Shown: positions 38,705 through 49,180, numbered from the stretch's first letter. The stretch: 64,000 bases of DNA from Pusillimonas sp. TS35 (GCF_009857885.1 NZ_WWER01000004.1:62001-126000), one strand, 5' to 3'. Numbers and translations are program-made. The notes: generated by a model not told the origin, from the sequence alone.

Positions 38705-40024
38705 ATGTCTTCAACCTATTTTCCCCGTTGGCGCCTGGTGCAGGGTGGGGCCAGCGGCACGGTGGTTCAACCCGATGAGCGCCTGGGTTGGCCGCAGAAT
38801 ATCGCCATGGGCGTGCAACACGTGGTGGCGATGTTCGGTTCAACCATCCTGGCGCCCATACTCATGGGCTTTGATCCCAATATTTCTATCCTCATGTCCG
38901 GCATCGGCACGCTGATTTTCTTCGTGTTCGTGGGCGGGCGGGTGCCCAGCTACCTGGGGTCGAGTTTTGCGTTCATTGGTGGCGTGATCGCAGTCACGGG
39001 CTACGCCGGCGCGGGGCCCAACGCCAATATCGGGGTGGCGCTGGGCGCCATCATTGCTTGCGGCCTGGCCTATACCTTGATTGGCTTGCTGGTGTGGTGG
39101 ATGGACGCGCGCTCGGGTGGGGCGGCGGTGCGCATCAACAAGCTCATGCCGCCAGTTGTCACCGGCGCCATCGTGGCAGTGATCGGGCTGAACCTGGCAC
39201 CCATTGCCGCCAAGGGGGCGATGGGCGGCTCCACATTCGAAGCGATCATGGCGCTGGTTACCGTGCTGTGTGTGGGCGGCATCGCCGTCTACGCGCGCGG
39301 CGCCATGCAGCGCCTGCTCATCCTGGTGGGGCTGTTGCTGGCTTGTATTATTTACGCTGTGCTTACCAATGGCCTGGGGATGGGCAAGCCCATCGATTTC
39401 TCCGCAGTGGCGGCCGCGCCTTGGTTGGGCCTGCCAACATTCCACGCCCCGGTTTTCCAACCGCATGCCATCAGCGTTATCGTGCCGGTTGCCATTATTC
39501 TCGTGGCAGAGAACCTCGGTCATATCAAGGCGGTGGCCGCCATGACAGGCCGCAACCTGGACAGCTATCTGGGGCGCGCGTTTGTCGGCGACGGCGTGGC
39601 AACCATGGTGTCGGGCGCGGTAGGCGGCACAGGTGTTACCACCTATGCCGAAAACATTGGCGTCATGACGGTTACCCGCATCTATTCCACACTGGTGTTC
39701 GTGATTGCCGCCGTCATCGCCATCGGTCTCGGCTTCTCACCCAAGTTCGGCGCGGTCATCCAGGCCATCCCAGGCCCGGTGCTGGGGGGCATGTCGGTCG
39801 TGGTATTTGGCCTGATCGCCATCGCGGGTGCGCGCATCTGGGTCGTCAATCAGGTTGATTTTGCCGATAACCGCAACCTTATTGTGGCTGCCGTGACGCT
39901 GGTGCTGGGCGCGGGCAATTTTTCAGTGCAACTGGGGCTGTTCAAGCTGGACGGCATTGGCACCGCCACCTTCGGCGCCATTATCTTGTATGCCCTGCTG
40001 AACCGGCGCGGCGCACCCGCCTGA
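38705..40024 (+). CDS. NCS2 family uracil/xanthine permease (UraA/RutG-like)
   Basis: A 439-residue transporter with 12-14 hydrophobic segments. The hallmark segments are AENLGHIKAVAAMTGRN and GVTTYAENIGV, which carry the substrate-contacting glutamates of UraA-type uracil:proton symporters. ATG 38705 starts 5 nt after AAAAGGTA. The gene sits downstream of carAB, and uracil uptake would complement de novo pyrimidine synthesis. A strong terminator follows. Confidence 0.88.
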   Translation: MSSTYFPRWRLVQGGASGTVVQPDERLGWPQNIAMGVQHVVAMFGSTILAPILMGFDPNISILMSGIGTLIFFVFVGGRVPSYLGSSFAFIGGVIAVTGYAGAGPNANIGVALGAIIACGLAYTLIGLLVWWMDARSGGAAVRINKLMPPVVTGAIVAVIGLNLAPIAAKGAMGGSTFEAIMALVTVLCVGGIAVYARGAMQRLLILVGLLLACIIYAVLTNGLGMGKPIDFSAVAAAPWLGLPTFHAPVFQPHAISVIVPVAIILVAENLGHIKAVAAMTGRNLDSYLGRAFVGDGVATMVSGAVGGTGVTTYAENIGVMTVTRIYSTLVFVIAAVIAIGLGFSPKFGAVIQAIPGPVLGGMSVVVFGLIAIAGARIWVVNQVDFADNRNLIVAAVTLVLGAGNFSVQLGLFKLDGIGTATFGAIILYALLNRRGAPA

Positions 40025-40089
40025 TCGCGCCCGCGCGAATCGGCCAGGGCTTGCTTTTTTCTCAAAACTTGCCGACAATGCATACATAT

Positions 40090-40122
40090 CCCCGGTTTGG
40101 ACCCAGGCCGGGGTTTTATTTT
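40090..40122 (+). terminator. Rho-independent terminator after the uracil permease
   Basis: CCCCGG/CCGGGG stem with 12-nt loop followed by TTTTATTTT. Confidence 0.8.
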
Positions 40123-40266
40123 GAGTTGAACGCTGTTGCTACACCCATAAAAATCCAGCAACGATCTCGCTTCACTCTCCCAGCCGTCTGACGGCGGGCC
40201 CATTCACTCGATTGCTCAGGCGCTCCATGCCAGGGGCGTCTTTTACTTTTTTGAATCAGGATAACT

Positions 40267-40743
40267 ATGTCTGCGATACCGTTGACAGCCCGCGGCGCTG
40301 AGCGCTTGCAAGCGGAACTGCACCGTCTCAAGACGGTCGAGCGGCCCGAAATCATCAATTCCATTGCCGAGGCGCGCGCGCAGGGCGACCTCTCCGAAAA
40401 CGCCGAGTACGATGCCGCGCGTGAGCGCCAGGCTTTCGTCGAGGGCCGTATTCGCGAGCTCGAAGGCACCCTGTCCAATGCCCAGATCATTGATCCGAAA
40501 GCGCTCGACTCCGAAGGCAAGGCCGTGTTCGGCGCCACCGTCCAGATCGAGGATCTGGAGTCGGGCGAGCGCGTCACCTACCAGATTGTTGGCGACGTCG
40601 AGGCCGATATCCGTTCCAATCTCATTTCCGTCTCCAGCCCGGTGGCGCGCGCGCTGATCGGCAAGATGGAGGGCGATGTCGTTGAAGTGCAGGCGCCTGC
40701 TGGTGTGCGCGAGTACGAAGTGCTGGCGATCAGCTACCAGTAA
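40267..40743 (+). CDS. greA: Transcription elongation factor GreA
   Basis: A 158-residue GreA: N-terminal coiled coil inserting into the RNA polymerase secondary channel, with the acidic tip in [14 protein letters not shown], and a C-terminal FKBP-like domain. It rescues backtracked complexes by stimulating transcript cleavage. Own promoter region upstream after the permease terminator; followed by an intrinsic terminator at 40861. Confidence 0.97.
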   Translation: MSAIPLTARGAERLQAELHRLKTVERPEIINSIAEARAQGDLSENAEYDAARERQAFVEGRIRELEGTLSNAQIIDPKALDSEGKAVFGATVQIEDLESGERVTYQIVGDVEADIRSNLISVSSPVARALIGKMEGDVVEVQAPAGVREYEVLAISYQ

Positions 40744-40860
40744 ACAGGCGCCGCGCGGCGTGCGGCCGCTCCGTGGGGGCGTCGGCCTGGCGCGGGATCC
40801 AGATCAGGGTTCGCCGCATCCGGATAAATATTCGGGGCCGTATCTACGGCATGAATACAA

Positions 40861-40902
40861 AGAGACCTCAGGTAGTTGAATGCCTGGGGTCTCTTGCCTT
40901 TT
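40861..40902 (+). terminator. Rho-independent terminator of greA
   Basis: A 12-bp stem (AGAGACCTCAGG with CCTGGGGTCTCT, one G-T pair) and 10-nt loop, then TGCCTTTT. Confidence 0.8.
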
Positions 40903-40950
40903 ATGAAGGCATCTGTTTTTGGATTATTGGCGTGCTGAATGCTCAGGGTT

Positions 40951-40978
40951 AGTGCTGAGTGCTGAGTGCTGAGTGCTG
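40951..40978. repeat. Heptanucleotide tandem repeat (AGTGCTG)x4
   Basis: Four perfect head-to-tail copies, noncoding, 160 nt beyond the yhbY stop and 49 nt past the end of the greA terminator. Confidence 0.95.
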
Positions 40979-41138
40979 GTGCGGCGGAGGGGCGGGCTGG
41001 CGTGGCGGCCAGGCAGCAAGGCCTCGCCGCGGCGCATGCCAAGGGCCCTGCGGTGCAGCACAAAACGGGTGCGGCGCGAAACGGCCGCCCAGGCGAGCAG
41101 GCGGCCGACGCGGTGCAGACGTTTGCTGCTTTTGCCGC

Positions 41139-41729
41139 TTAGCGTTTGCCGCGCACGCTGCGGCGGGCACCTGCGCGCAGCGACAGCGCGCTGCCACTGC
41201 GGCGCGGGACACCGTGCGCTGGTTTGGCTGCGCCAGCCGTACCCGTGCGCGAAGCGGCGCCGCGCGCGCGCGGGGCTGCAGTGGCGGCCGGCGTGGCGGG
41301 TTTCTCGGCACGGCTGACGGCGCGGCGCGCTTTTTCGGTTTTGCGTGTGCGTTTGCCACCTTCGGCGGCCTGTTTCTTGGGCGTGTAGGGGTCGGACGCC
41401 TTGCGCACCGCCCGGGTGGCGTTTTCGGCCGCGGCGCGGGCGCGCTGCACCTCTTCGTCGGGGCGGTAAAGCACCAGTATTTTGCCCAGGTGGTGCACGG
41501 GCGCACACGACAGCGCGTCGCAGATCGCATCATAGATGGCGACCCGCGCGTCACGGTCGTCGCCCGAGACGCGCACTTTGATGAGCTGATGGGCGTTAAG
41601 ATTGACGTCTATTTCTTTCAGGACAGCATCGGTAAGGCCGCGATCCCCGATAAGGACCACCGGTTTTAAAGGATGTGCCGCGGCGCGCAAATTACTGCGC
41701 TGCTGGGGGGAAATGTCGAGTTTAGGCAT
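41139..41729 (-). CDS. yhbY: YhbY/CRM-domain RNA-binding protein with long basic tail
   Basis: The first 97 residues are a CRM domain ([28 protein letters not shown], given by its outline; [25 protein letters not shown]), which in E. coli YhbY associates with pre-50S ribosomes. A further 100 residues rich in Arg, Lys, Ala and Ser follow with no fold I recognise; E. coli YhbY stops near residue 97. The start is only 17 bp from the divergent rlmE start, fitting a shared role in 50S maturation. Confidence 0.9.
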   Translation of the reverse strand: MPKLDISPQQRSNLRAAAHPLKPVVLIGDRGLTDAVLKEIDVNLNAHQLIKVRVSGDDRDARVAIYDAICDALSCAPVHHLGKILVLYRPDEEVQRARAAAENATRAVRKASDPYTPKKQAAEGGKRTRKTEKARRAVSRAEKPATPAATAAPRARGAASRTGTAGAAKPAHGVPRRSGSALSLRAGARRSVRGKR

Positions 41730-41746
41730 GGTGGAATTGTACGGGA

Positions 41747-42382
41747 ATGGCCAAGAAAAAATTCTCTAAAGACTGGATACAACAGCATATTAATGACCCT
41801 TACGTCAAAATGGCGCAACAAAAGGGTTACCGGGCGCGGGCGGCATTCAAGCTGCTGGAAATCGTCGACTCAGAGAAACTAATGAAACCGGGCGATATTG
41901 TGGTCGACCTGGGCTCGGCGCCCGGCAGTTGGTCGCAGGTGGCGCGCGAACGCCTGGTAGGGCCCGGCGGGGTGGTGCGAGGCCGTATTATCGCCCTGGA
42001 TGTCCTGCCCATGGAACCAATCTCCGGCGTTGAGTTTATTCAGGGGGATTTCCGTGAAGATGAAGTATTGCAGCGGCTCCAGGATATTGTCGGCGACGAA
42101 AAAGTGGATCTTGTAATTTCCGACATGGCCCCCAATTTATCAGGTGTGGGGTCGGCCGATTCGGCCCGGATCCAGCATGTCTGTGATCTGGCGCTCGATT
42201 TTGCCAGCCAGCACCTAAAGCCCGAAGGCGCCTTGATTGTCAAAGCGTTTCACGGCAGCGGGTTTTCGCAGATTGTCGAATCCTTCAAACGCCAGTTTCA
42301 AAAGGTGGTTGAACGCAAACCAAAAGCATCGCGGGGCAAGTCTTCCGAAACTTTCCTCGTCGCGCGTAACCTGAAGAAATAA
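41747..42382 (+). CDS. rlmE: 23S rRNA (uridine2552-2'-O)-methyltransferase RlmE
   Basis: A 211-residue RrmJ/Fts[12 protein letters not shown] with the first catalytic Lys, SAM-binding [22 protein letters not shown] with the catalytic Asp, and LIVKAFHG with the second Lys. It methylates U2552 late in 50S assembly. Upstream of ftsH as in many proteobacteria; start codons of rlmE and divergent yhbY are 17 bp apart. Confidence 0.96.
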   Translation: MAKKKFSKDWIQQHINDPYVKMAQQKGYRARAAFKLLEIVDSEKLMKPGDIVVDLGSAPGSWSQVARERLVGPGGVVRGRIIALDVLPMEPISGVEFIQGDFREDEVLQRLQDIVGDEKVDLVISDMAPNLSGVGSADSARIQHVCDLALDFASQHLKPEGALIVKAFHGSGFSQIVESFKRQFQKVVERKPKASRGKSSETFLVARNLKK

Positions 42383-42454
42383 ATGCCCAAATTCCTGGTC
42401 TCAGGGCCGGGTTGTTACCAACCACGATTCCTTCTATCAGGTAGAATGAATTTA

Positions 42455-42483
42455 TTGACATACTTGTTTGGCTGCCGTAATGC
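42455..42483 (+). promoter_or_regulatory. Promoter of ftsH
   Basis: Perfect -35 TTGACA (42455-42460), 17-nt spacer, weaker -10 TAATGC (42478-42483), about 40 nt upstream of the ftsH start. Confidence 0.5.
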
Positions 42484-42525
42484 GCGGGGCTGTGGCAAGC
42501 TGGAATTACAAGTAGGAGATTGGCT

Positions 42526-44421
42526 TTGAACAACTCTTTTTCCAAGGTGGCGATCTGGATGGTGATCGCGCTGGTGCTGTTCACTGTTTTCAAACAGTTC
42601 GACGGGCGCGCCACCACCACTGATACCGTTACCTACACCCAGTTCATGACTGACGCGCAGGCGGGGCGGATCAGTAAAGTTGATATTCAGGGCGACACCC
42701 TGTATGTCACGCCCGATAGTGGCCGGCCGTACAGCCTGACGTCGCCTGGCGACCTCTGGATGGTGCCTGAGCTCGTCAAATCCGGCGTGCAGGTGTCGGG
42801 CAAGGCGCGCGAAGAGCCTTCCTTCCTCACCAGCCTGTTTGTTTCCTGGTTCCCGATGCTGCTGTTGATCGGGGTGTGGATCTTCTTCATGCGCCAGATG
42901 CAGGGCGGCGGCAAGGGCGGTGCCTTCAGCTTCGGCAAGTCGCGCGCGCGCATGCTCGATGAAAACACCAACAACGTTACCTTCGCCGACGTCGCCGGCT
43001 GCGACGAAGCCAAAGAGGACGTCCAGGAGTTGGTCGATTTCCTGCGCGACCCCACGAAGTTCCAGCGCCTGGGTGGCCGTATTCCGCGCGGCGTGCTGAT
43101 GGTGGGCTCGCCCGGTACCGGTAAGACCTTGCTGGCCAAGGCCATCGCGGGCGAAGCCAAGGTGCCTTTCTTCAGCATCTCTGGTTCCGACTTCGTTGAA
43201 ATGTTCGTGGGTGTGGGTGCTGCCCGCGTGCGCGACATGTTCGAGAACGCCAAGAAGCAAGCACCTTGCATTATCTTCATTGATGAAATCGATGCGGTTG
43301 GCCGCCAACGCGGTGCTGGCCTGGGCGGCGGCAACGACGAACGCGAGCAAACCTTGAACCAGTTGCTGGTCGAGATGGACGGCTTCGAAACCGGCCAGGG
43401 TGTATTGGTGATCGCCGCCACCAACCGCCCCGATGTGCTCGACCCCGCGCTGCTGCGCCCGGGGCGCTTCGACCGCCAGGTTGTGGTATCGCTGCCCGAT
43501 ATCCGTGGCCGCGAGCAGATTCTCAAGGTGCACATGCGCAAGGTGCCACTGGCCACTAACGTTGATGCCATGGTGCTGGCGCGTGGTACGCCGGGCTTTT
43601 CTGGCGCCGATCTCGCCAACCTGGTCAACGAGGCTGCCTTGTTCGCCGCGCGCCGCAACGGCCGTACGGTCGACATGAGCGACTTCGAAAAGGCCAAGGA
43701 CAAGATCATTATGGGCGCCGAGCGCCGCTCCATCGTCATGCCCGAGGAAGAGCGCCGCAACACGGCCTACCACGAGGCTGGCCACGCGCTTGTCGCACGC
43801 ATGCTGCCCAAGACTGATCCTGTGCACAAGGTCACCATCATCCCGCGCGGCCGCGCGTTGGGCGTCACCATGCAGTTGCCCGAGGGTGATCGCTACAGCA
43901 TGGATAAAGAACGCCTGCTCAACACCATTGCAGTGTTGTTCGGCGGCCGTATCGCCGAAGAGGTGTTCATGCACCAGATGACCACGGGTGCGTCTAACGA
44001 CTTCGAGCGCGCGACGGCTATCGCCCGCGACATCGTTACACGTTACGGTATGACTGATTCGCTCGGTCCTGTTGTGTACGCCGAAAACGAGGGCGAGGTG
44101 TTCCTGGGCCGCAGCGTCACCAAGACCACGCACGTGTCCGAAGCCACCATGCAGAAGGTGGACCACGAGATCCGCAGCATCATCGACGAGCAGTACAACG
44201 TGGCGCGCAACATCATTGAGCAGAACCGCGACAAGATGGAAGCCATGGCCAAGGCGCTGCTCGAATGGGAAACCATTGATGCCGACCAGATCCAGGACAT
44301 CATGGAAGGTCGTCCGCCGCGTGCGCCGCAGCCGCCTTCTTCGGGCAACGATACATCCGATCGCACGCCGCCCGCCGGCGTATCCTCGGCAGGTGGCGAC
44401 ACGGCGGCAACGCCGGTCTGA
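42526..44421 (+). CDS. ftsH: ATP-dependent zinc metalloprotease FtsH
   Basis: A 631-residue membrane-anchored AAA protease for membrane-protein quality control and regulatory proteolysis. Two N-terminal membrane helices flank a periplasmic domain; then Walker A GSPGTGKT, Walker [12 protein letters not shown] region RPGRFDRQ, and zinc site HEAGH. TTG at 42526 is chosen over TTG 42520 because AGGAG ends 7 nt before it (only 1 nt before the other) and the product then begins [11 protein letters not shown] like other FtsH proteins. Confidence 0.97.
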   Translation: MNNSFSKVAIWMVIALVLFTVFKQFDGRATTTDTVTYTQFMTDAQAGRISKVDIQGDTLYVTPDSGRPYSLTSPGDLWMVPELVKSGVQVSGKAREEPSFLTSLFVSWFPMLLLIGVWIFFMRQMQGGGKGGAFSFGKSRARMLDENTNNVTFADVAGCDEAKEDVQELVDFLRDPTKFQRLGGRIPRGVLMVGSPGTGKTLLAKAIAGEAKVPFFSISGSDFVEMFVGVGAARVRDMFENAKKQAPCIIFIDEIDAVGRQRGAGLGGGNDEREQTLNQLLVEMDGFETGQGVLVIAATNRPDVLDPALLRPGRFDRQVVVSLPDIRGREQILKVHMRKVPLATNVDAMVLARGTPGFSGADLANLVNEAALFAARRNGRTVDMSDFEKAKDKIIMGAERRSIVMPEEERRNTAYHEAGHALVARMLPKTDPVHKVTIIPRGRALGVTMQLPEGDRYSMDKERLLNTIAVLFGGRIAEEVFMHQMTTGASNDFERATAIARDIVTRYGMTDSLGPVVYAENEGEVFLGRSVTKTTHVSEATMQKVDHEIRSIIDEQYNVARNIIEQNRDKMEAMAKALLEWETIDADQIQDIMEGRPPRAPQPPSSGNDTSDRTPPAGVSSAGGDTAATPV

Positions 44422-44462
44422 CACCTGGGTTGGCGTTTCAAAAACAGTAAACACCTTCACGA

Positions 44463-45302
44463 ATGAGTAACACCGTGCTTTGTGGGCGCTTCGAGCTTGG
44501 GCTCGAGCGCCCTTTGGTCATGGGGATCGTCAATGTCACCCCTGACTCCTTCTCCGATGGCAATGCCCATCCCGATCCCGACTCCGCCGTCCGGCATGCG
44601 TTCGACTTGATCGCGCAGGGGGCCGACATGCTCGATATCGGCGGCGAATCCACGCGCCCCGGCGCAGCGCCGGTCAGTGTGGCCGATGAGCTCGCGCGTG
44701 TTCTGCCGGTCATCAAGGCACTGCGTGACTGCGGCAAGCCGCTGTCGGTCGATACGTTCAAGCCTGAAGTCATGCGCGCCGTGCTTGATGCGGGTGCCGA
44801 CATGATCAACGATGTCTATGGCTTCCGGCAGCCTGGCGCTATCGAGGCCGTGGCGGGCTCGCGTTGCGGCCTGTGCGTCATGCACATGCAGGGCGAGCCC
44901 AAGTCGATGCAGAACGCGCCACATTACGAAAACGTTGTACGCGAAGTACAACAATTTTTGCACGAGCGTGTGGCTACACTGTTGCTGGCCGGGATTGGGC
45001 GCGAGCGCATTGTGCTCGATCCGGGTTTTGGCTTTGGCAAGACAGCGGAACAGAACTACACCTTGATGCGCGAACTCGACGCCATTGATGCCCAGGGGCT
45101 GCCCTGGCTGATCGGCGTATCCCGAAAATCGATGATCGGCCATGTCGTTGGCCGTGAGCCTGCCGGCCGCGTGGCGGGCAGCATTGCCGCCGCGCTGGCC
45201 GGCGTGGCGCGCGGGGCGCGCATCGTGCGGGTGCACGATGTGGCGGCTACAGCCGATGCCCTCAAGGTGTGGCACGCTGTCCAAGCCGGCCTTTCTTCCT
45301 GA
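44463..45302 (+). CDS. folP: Dihydropteroate synthase
   Basis: A 279-residue DHPS condensing p-aminobenzoate with dihydropterin pyrophosphate in folate synthesis, the sulfonamide target. Signatures: MGIVNVTPDSFSDG and DIGGESTRPGA, DPGFGFGKT, IGVSRKSMIG. It lies 41 nt after ftsH and 45 nt before glmM, the conserved ftsH-folP-glmM order, and is probably one operon. Confidence 0.97.
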   Translation: MSNTVLCGRFELGLERPLVMGIVNVTPDSFSDGNAHPDPDSAVRHAFDLIAQGADMLDIGGESTRPGAAPVSVADELARVLPVIKALRDCGKPLSVDTFKPEVMRAVLDAGADMINDVYGFRQPGAIEAVAGSRCGLCVMHMQGEPKSMQNAPHYENVVREVQQFLHERVATLLLAGIGRERIVLDPGFGFGKTAEQNYTLMRELDAIDAQGLPWLIGVSRKSMIGHVVGREPAGRVAGSIAAALAGVARGARIVRVHDVAATADALKVWHAVQAGLSS

Positions 45303-45347
45303 TATTTCCTGCCCGGCCCCGCGGCCGCGGCTTACTGGAGCGATTTC

Positions 45348-46697
45348 ATGACAGAGCGCAAGTATTTTGGCACCGATGGCGTACGCGGCGAAGTGGGCGG
45401 CCCGACAATCAATGCGGAATTTGCCCTGCGGCTGGGCTATGCCGCAGGCCGCGTGCTGGCTCGCAAGCACCCGAGTGAGCGCGGCCGGCCCACCTTGGTT
45501 ATCGGCAAAGACACTCGCCTGTCGGGCTACATGCTTGAGTCCGCCCTCGAAGCTGGCCTTTCCGCGGCTGGCGTTGATGTGCTGCTGGCGGGTGTGGTCC
45601 CCACGCCCGCGGTCGCCTATCTTACGCGTGCCCTGCGCCTCACAGCGGGTATTGTTATCAGCGCTTCGCACAACCCTTTTCAGGACAACGGTATCAAGTT
45701 CTTTTCGGCGCGGGGCATGAAACTGCCCGACGAGATTGAGGCCGAGATTGAACAGGCCATCGACGAGCCGCTCAACTGCGTGAGTTCGGATGCACTGGGC
45801 CGCGCGCGTCGCCTGGAAGACGCGCAGGGCCGCTATATTGAGTTCTGCAAAAGCACCTTTCCCAACGAGCTCGATCTGTCAGGGCTGTCCATCGTGGTCG
45901 ACGCTGCGCATGGGGCTGCCTACAACATCGCGCCTCACGTGTTCCGCGAGTTGGGCGCCGAAGTGCACGCCATAGGCTGCAAGCCGGATGGTTTCAACAT
46001 CAACGACGGGGTAGGCGCCATGCACCCCGATCATTTGGCCGATGAAGTCCGGGCGCGCGGCGCAGACCTGGGTATTGCGCTGGACGGCGATGCCGATCGC
46101 CTGCAAATGGTCGACAGCGAGGGGCGTCTCTTCAATGGCGACGAACTGCTCTACGTGATTGTGCGCGATCGCATGACGCAGCGCCCGGTCGAAGGGGTGG
46201 TCGGCACACTGATGACCAACTTCGGCTTCGAAAAACAGATGAAGGATCTGGGCATCGGCTTCGACCGCGCCAAGGTGGGCGACCGCTATGTGCTCGAAAG
46301 CATGCAGCAGCGCGGTTGGCTGTACGGCGGCGAAAGTTCGGGCCATCTTCTGTGCCTCGATTGCCATACGACGGGCGACGGCATCATTGCCGCGCTGCAG
46401 GTGCTTACCGCCATGCGCCGCAGTGGCAAGGGCCTCGCCGAACTCTTGAATGACCTCAAGATGTATCCGCAAAAAATGGTCAACGTGCCGCTCACCCCAG
46501 GCATCGATTGGCAGCACCACGCCGGTCTGCGCGATGCGCGTGCCAAGGTGGAGGCCCAACTCGGAGAGCGGGGCAGGGTGCTGATCCGCGCATCGGGCAC
46601 CGAGCCGAAATTGCGCCTGATGGTCGAAGCCGAAGACGCCGCACTGGCCGATAATGGCGTTCGGCAATTGCTTGCGGTGGATTTAACAAACGGGTAA
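45348..46697 (+). CDS. glmM: Phosphoglucosamine mutase GlmM
   Basis: A 449-residue mutase converting glucosamine 6-phosphate to glucosamine 1-phosphate for UDP-GlcNAc synthesis. The phosphoserine loop [12 protein letters not shown], metal loop DGDADR, sugar loop GGESSGH and phosphate-binding [14 protein letters not shown] are complete. Third gene of ftsH-folP-glmM. Confidence 0.97.
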   Translation: MTERKYFGTDGVRGEVGGPTINAEFALRLGYAAGRVLARKHPSERGRPTLVIGKDTRLSGYMLESALEAGLSAAGVDVLLAGVVPTPAVAYLTRALRLTAGIVISASHNPFQDNGIKFFSARGMKLPDEIEAEIEQAIDEPLNCVSSDALGRARRLEDAQGRYIEFCKSTFPNELDLSGLSIVVDAAHGAAYNIAPHVFRELGAEVHAIGCKPDGFNINDGVGAMHPDHLADEVRARGADLGIALDGDADRLQMVDSEGRLFNGDELLYVIVRDRMTQRPVEGVVGTLMTNFGFEKQMKDLGIGFDRAKVGDRYVLESMQQRGWLYGGESSGHLLCLDCHTTGDGIIAALQVLTAMRRSGKGLAELLNDLKMYPQKMVNVPLTPGIDWQHHAGLRDARAKVEAQLGERGRVLIRASGTEPKLRLMVEAEDAALADNGVRQLLAVDLTNG

Positions 46698-46762
46698 CGT
46701 AGCAGACAAATACCTGCAACATCATGCGTGCACACTGAGGGCCTCTTTCTGGAGCTACCCGC

Positions 46763-47545
46763 ATGTTAGAACTTGATCGTTTTACTCCCGATGCCTCGCG
46801 CAACCCTGCGTGGGACAGCACGGCGCAATCGGCATTGACGGTGGGGCTCGCTCGCAATCCCGAAGAGCTCGAAGCCATACAACGGCTGCGGTTCCAGGTG
46901 TTTACCGAGGAAATGAACGCCGTGTTTCCAGAGGCCGCCAATGGTGTCGATGCCGACCGCTTCGATCCATGGTGCGACCACTTCATGGTGCGCGAAGAAA
47001 CCACGGGCCGGGTGGTTGGCACCTACCGGCTGCTTACGCCCACTAACGCAGTCAAGGCGGGTGGCTACTACTCCGAGTCCGAATTCGATCTCTCCGGCCT
47101 GGGCAACCTGCGCCACAATCTGGTCGAGCTCGGCCGCTCATGTATCCACCCCGACTACCGCAACGGTACGGTCATTATGTTGTTGTGGTCGGGCATTGCC
47201 AGTGTGATGCGCCAGCACGGTTTTCGTCATCTGCTCGGTTGTGCCAGCGTCAGCCTGCGCGACGACGGCGTGACGGCGGCCGAAGTATGGCGCCGCGCCA
47301 GCAAGGCCCTGGCCGCCAATAAAGATCTGCCGCGCGTGGTGCCGCTGCATCGCTATCCCGTTGAGCGCCTGGCTCATACGCTGCCTGCGCGGGTGCCGCC
47401 GCTCATCAAGGGGTATCTCAATGTAGGTGCCCAGATCTGCGGCGAGCCCGCCTGGGATCCAGACTTCAACACGGCGGATTTCCCGGTGCTGTTGGATATC
47501 GGCACTATGGACGACCGCTACCGCCGCCACTTCGGCATGTCCTGA
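46763..47545 (+). CDS. olsB: GNAT-type acyltransferase, OlsB-like (ornithine lipid synthesis)
   Basis: A 260-residue member of the hemolysin/OlsB acyltransferase family: RLRFQVFTEEM, DPWCDHFMVREE, VGTYRLLTP, ELGRSCIHPDYRNG and LLGCASVSLRDDG match the pattern. OlsB transfers a 3-hydroxyacyl group from acyl-ACP to ornithine, the first step to ornithine lipids. No olsA-like gene is adjacent. It is followed by polyphosphate and phosphate-uptake genes, fitting a lipid replaced during phosphate stress, but I see no Pho box before it. Symbol is by family, not proven. Confidence 0.75.
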   Translation: MLELDRFTPDASRNPAWDSTAQSALTVGLARNPEELEAIQRLRFQVFTEEMNAVFPEAANGVDADRFDPWCDHFMVREETTGRVVGTYRLLTPTNAVKAGGYYSESEFDLSGLGNLRHNLVELGRSCIHPDYRNGTVIMLLWSGIASVMRQHGFRHLLGCASVSLRDDGVTAAEVWRRASKALAANKDLPRVVPLHRYPVERLAHTLPARVPPLIKGYLNVGAQICGEPAWDPDFNTADFPVLLDIGTMDDRYRRHFGMS

Positions 47546-47652
47546 AAGCAGTGCGCGGCACTGGCGTTGGCAAGGCCCACGCCATCACCATAACCGTTAT
47601 CGTCAGGCTGTGGCGCGCGCCGCCTTCTTCGCCTGCTGCGCCCGTGTCGGCA

Positions 47653-49143
47653 TCAGGCTGCAACGAGTTCGCACTTGAAGCCTTGCTTGGTCCATTCCTT
47701 GACCTCGTTCTGTAGCGCATACGCCGACAGCGGATGACGGGCCAGCCAATGCTTTTCTGTCATGATGCGTAATTGCTTGCCCTTTGCCGATAGGCTGACG
47801 GGGATGTCGTCGTGACGATCGCGGCGCCGCAGCAGCAATACCGCGATGCGCAGGCTGAACAGCGCCAGCCATCGGGCGCGCGTGGGTTCGAATTGCCGCA
47901 TTTTGGAAAGCTTGCCCTGATGCCCCAGCGCCAGGCGTGACAGCACCATTTGGTCGTCGTTCGAAAAACCGGGCATGTCGGCGTGTTCGAGAATATAAGC
48001 AGAATGCCTGTGGTAGTCGGCAAACGTAATGCTGATGCCGATTTCGTGCAGCTCAGCCGCCCAGCCGACGAAGCGGGCGAGTTCTTGGTTTTCGGGCGTA
48101 TCGGGCAGGTCGAGCTGGCGCAGCAGCGTAAGCGCCAGCGTTTTTACCCGTTGCGCCTGGCGTGTGTCGACGTGATAGCGCTTCATGAACTGGCGAACGG
48201 TTTCGTCGCGCTTGTCTTGCTGGGAGTCTCGGCCGACGAGATCGTACAGCACACCCATGCGCAGGGCGCCTTCGCCCGCCGCCATGCCTTTTATTTTTAG
48301 TTCGCGGAAGGCTGCCAGCATGATGACCAACCCGCCGGCGAGCACCAGCGAGCGGTCGTGCTTGAGGCCGGGCAGTTCTTCCATGATGACGCGACCGTCG
48401 CGGATGAGCTTTTCTTTGAGCAATTCCAGGCCGTCCTGGGTAATGCCCCGTCGTGACATCCCACCCTCTTCAAGCACTGCGATCAGGCCCTTGGCCGTGC
48501 CCGACGAACCGTATGCTTCTTCCCAGCCCGCTTGGCGGTACTGGCGGGAAATACGCTCGACCTCGCGCCGCGCAGCGAGCAGCGCCTCGTTCATGCGTGC
48601 CGCTGTGATGCGGCCGTCAGGGAAAAAGCGCTGCGTGAAGCTGACACAACCCATGCTGAGCGACGCCAGGTGGGTGGGCGTGAAGCCGCTGCCGATGATG
48701 AACTCGGTGGAGCCGCCGCCGATGTCTATCATGAGGCGCTGGTTGTCGGATGGCGGCAGCTCGTGGCTGATGCCGGAGTAGATCAGGCGGGCCTCTTCCT
48801 GGCCGGCGATGATTTCGATGGGGAAGCCCAGCGCCTGTTCGCAATGACGCACGACCTCTGCGGCGTTGCGGGCCACGCGGAAGGTATTGGTGGCGACTGC
48901 CCGCACACGGTTGGGATGAAAGCCCGCGAGGAGCTCGCCGAAACGCTTCAGGACGGTTACTGCGCGTTCGATGGCCGCGGTGTCGATGATATTGCGCTCG
49001 CCCAGGCCGGCTGCCAATCTGACCGACTCCTTCAGGCGGTCGGTTGCGTAGATCTGTGCGACGCCGTTCTGCTGGATGACGCGGCCAATGGAGAGCCGAA
49101 AGCTGTTCGAGCCCAGGTCAACGGCGGCAAGTAATTGATCCAT
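47653..49143 (-). CDS. ppx: Exopolyphosphatase / Ppx-GppA phosphatase
   Basis: A 496-residue ASKHA-fold enzyme: LAAVDLGSNSFRL phosphate loop, IGGGSTEFI second loop, GSSGTAKGL and a C-terminal HD-like helical domain. It removes terminal phosphate from polyphosphate or pppGpp. Divergent from ppk across a 215-bp region, giving opposing polyP synthesis and degradation genes under one intergenic control region. Confidence 0.94.
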   Translation of the reverse strand: MDQLLAAVDLGSNSFRLSIGRVIQQNGVAQIYATDRLKESVRLAAGLGERNIIDTAAIERAVTVLKRFGELLAGFHPNRVRAVATNTFRVARNAAEVVRHCEQALGFPIEIIAGQEEARLIYSGISHELPPSDNQRLMIDIGGGSTEFIIGSGFTPTHLASLSMGCVSFTQRFFPDGRITAARMNEALLAARREVERISRQYRQAGWEEAYGSSGTAKGLIAVLEEGGMSRRGITQDGLELLKEKLIRDGRVIMEELPGLKHDRSLVLAGGLVIMLAAFRELKIKGMAAGEGALRMGVLYDLVGRDSQQDKRDETVRQFMKRYHVDTRQAQRVKTLALTLLRQLDLPDTPENQELARFVGWAAELHEIGISITFADYHRHSAYILEHADMPGFSNDDQMVLSRLALGHQGKLSKMRQFEPTRARWLALFSLRIAVLLLRRRDRHDDIPVSLSAKGKQLRIMTEKHWLARHPLSAYALQNEVKEWTKQGFKCELVAA

Positions 49144-49174
49144 CCGGTATGTGCCTGTGTGTGGTTACCCGGAG

Positions 49175-49180
49175 ATTATA
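49175..49180 (-). promoter_or_regulatory. -10 element for ppx
   Basis: Perfect TATAAT on the minus strand, 32 nt upstream of the ppx start; no good -35 at 17 nt. A 15-bp AT-rich dyad (49220-49234) lies 40 nt further upstream. Confidence 0.45.

Larger units (their letters stand above)
40744..41138. other. Intergenic region greA to yhbY
   Basis: The 395 bp between convergent greA and yhbY hold the greA terminator (40861-40902) and a heptanucleotide repeat (40951-40978). Open frames across 40980-41138 are GC-driven shadows without family signal. Confidence 0.7.

Noticed and set aside
42415-44460. 681-codon open frame antisense to ftsH
   Set aside because: Mirror frame of a conserved AAA protease; composition typical of an antisense shadow.
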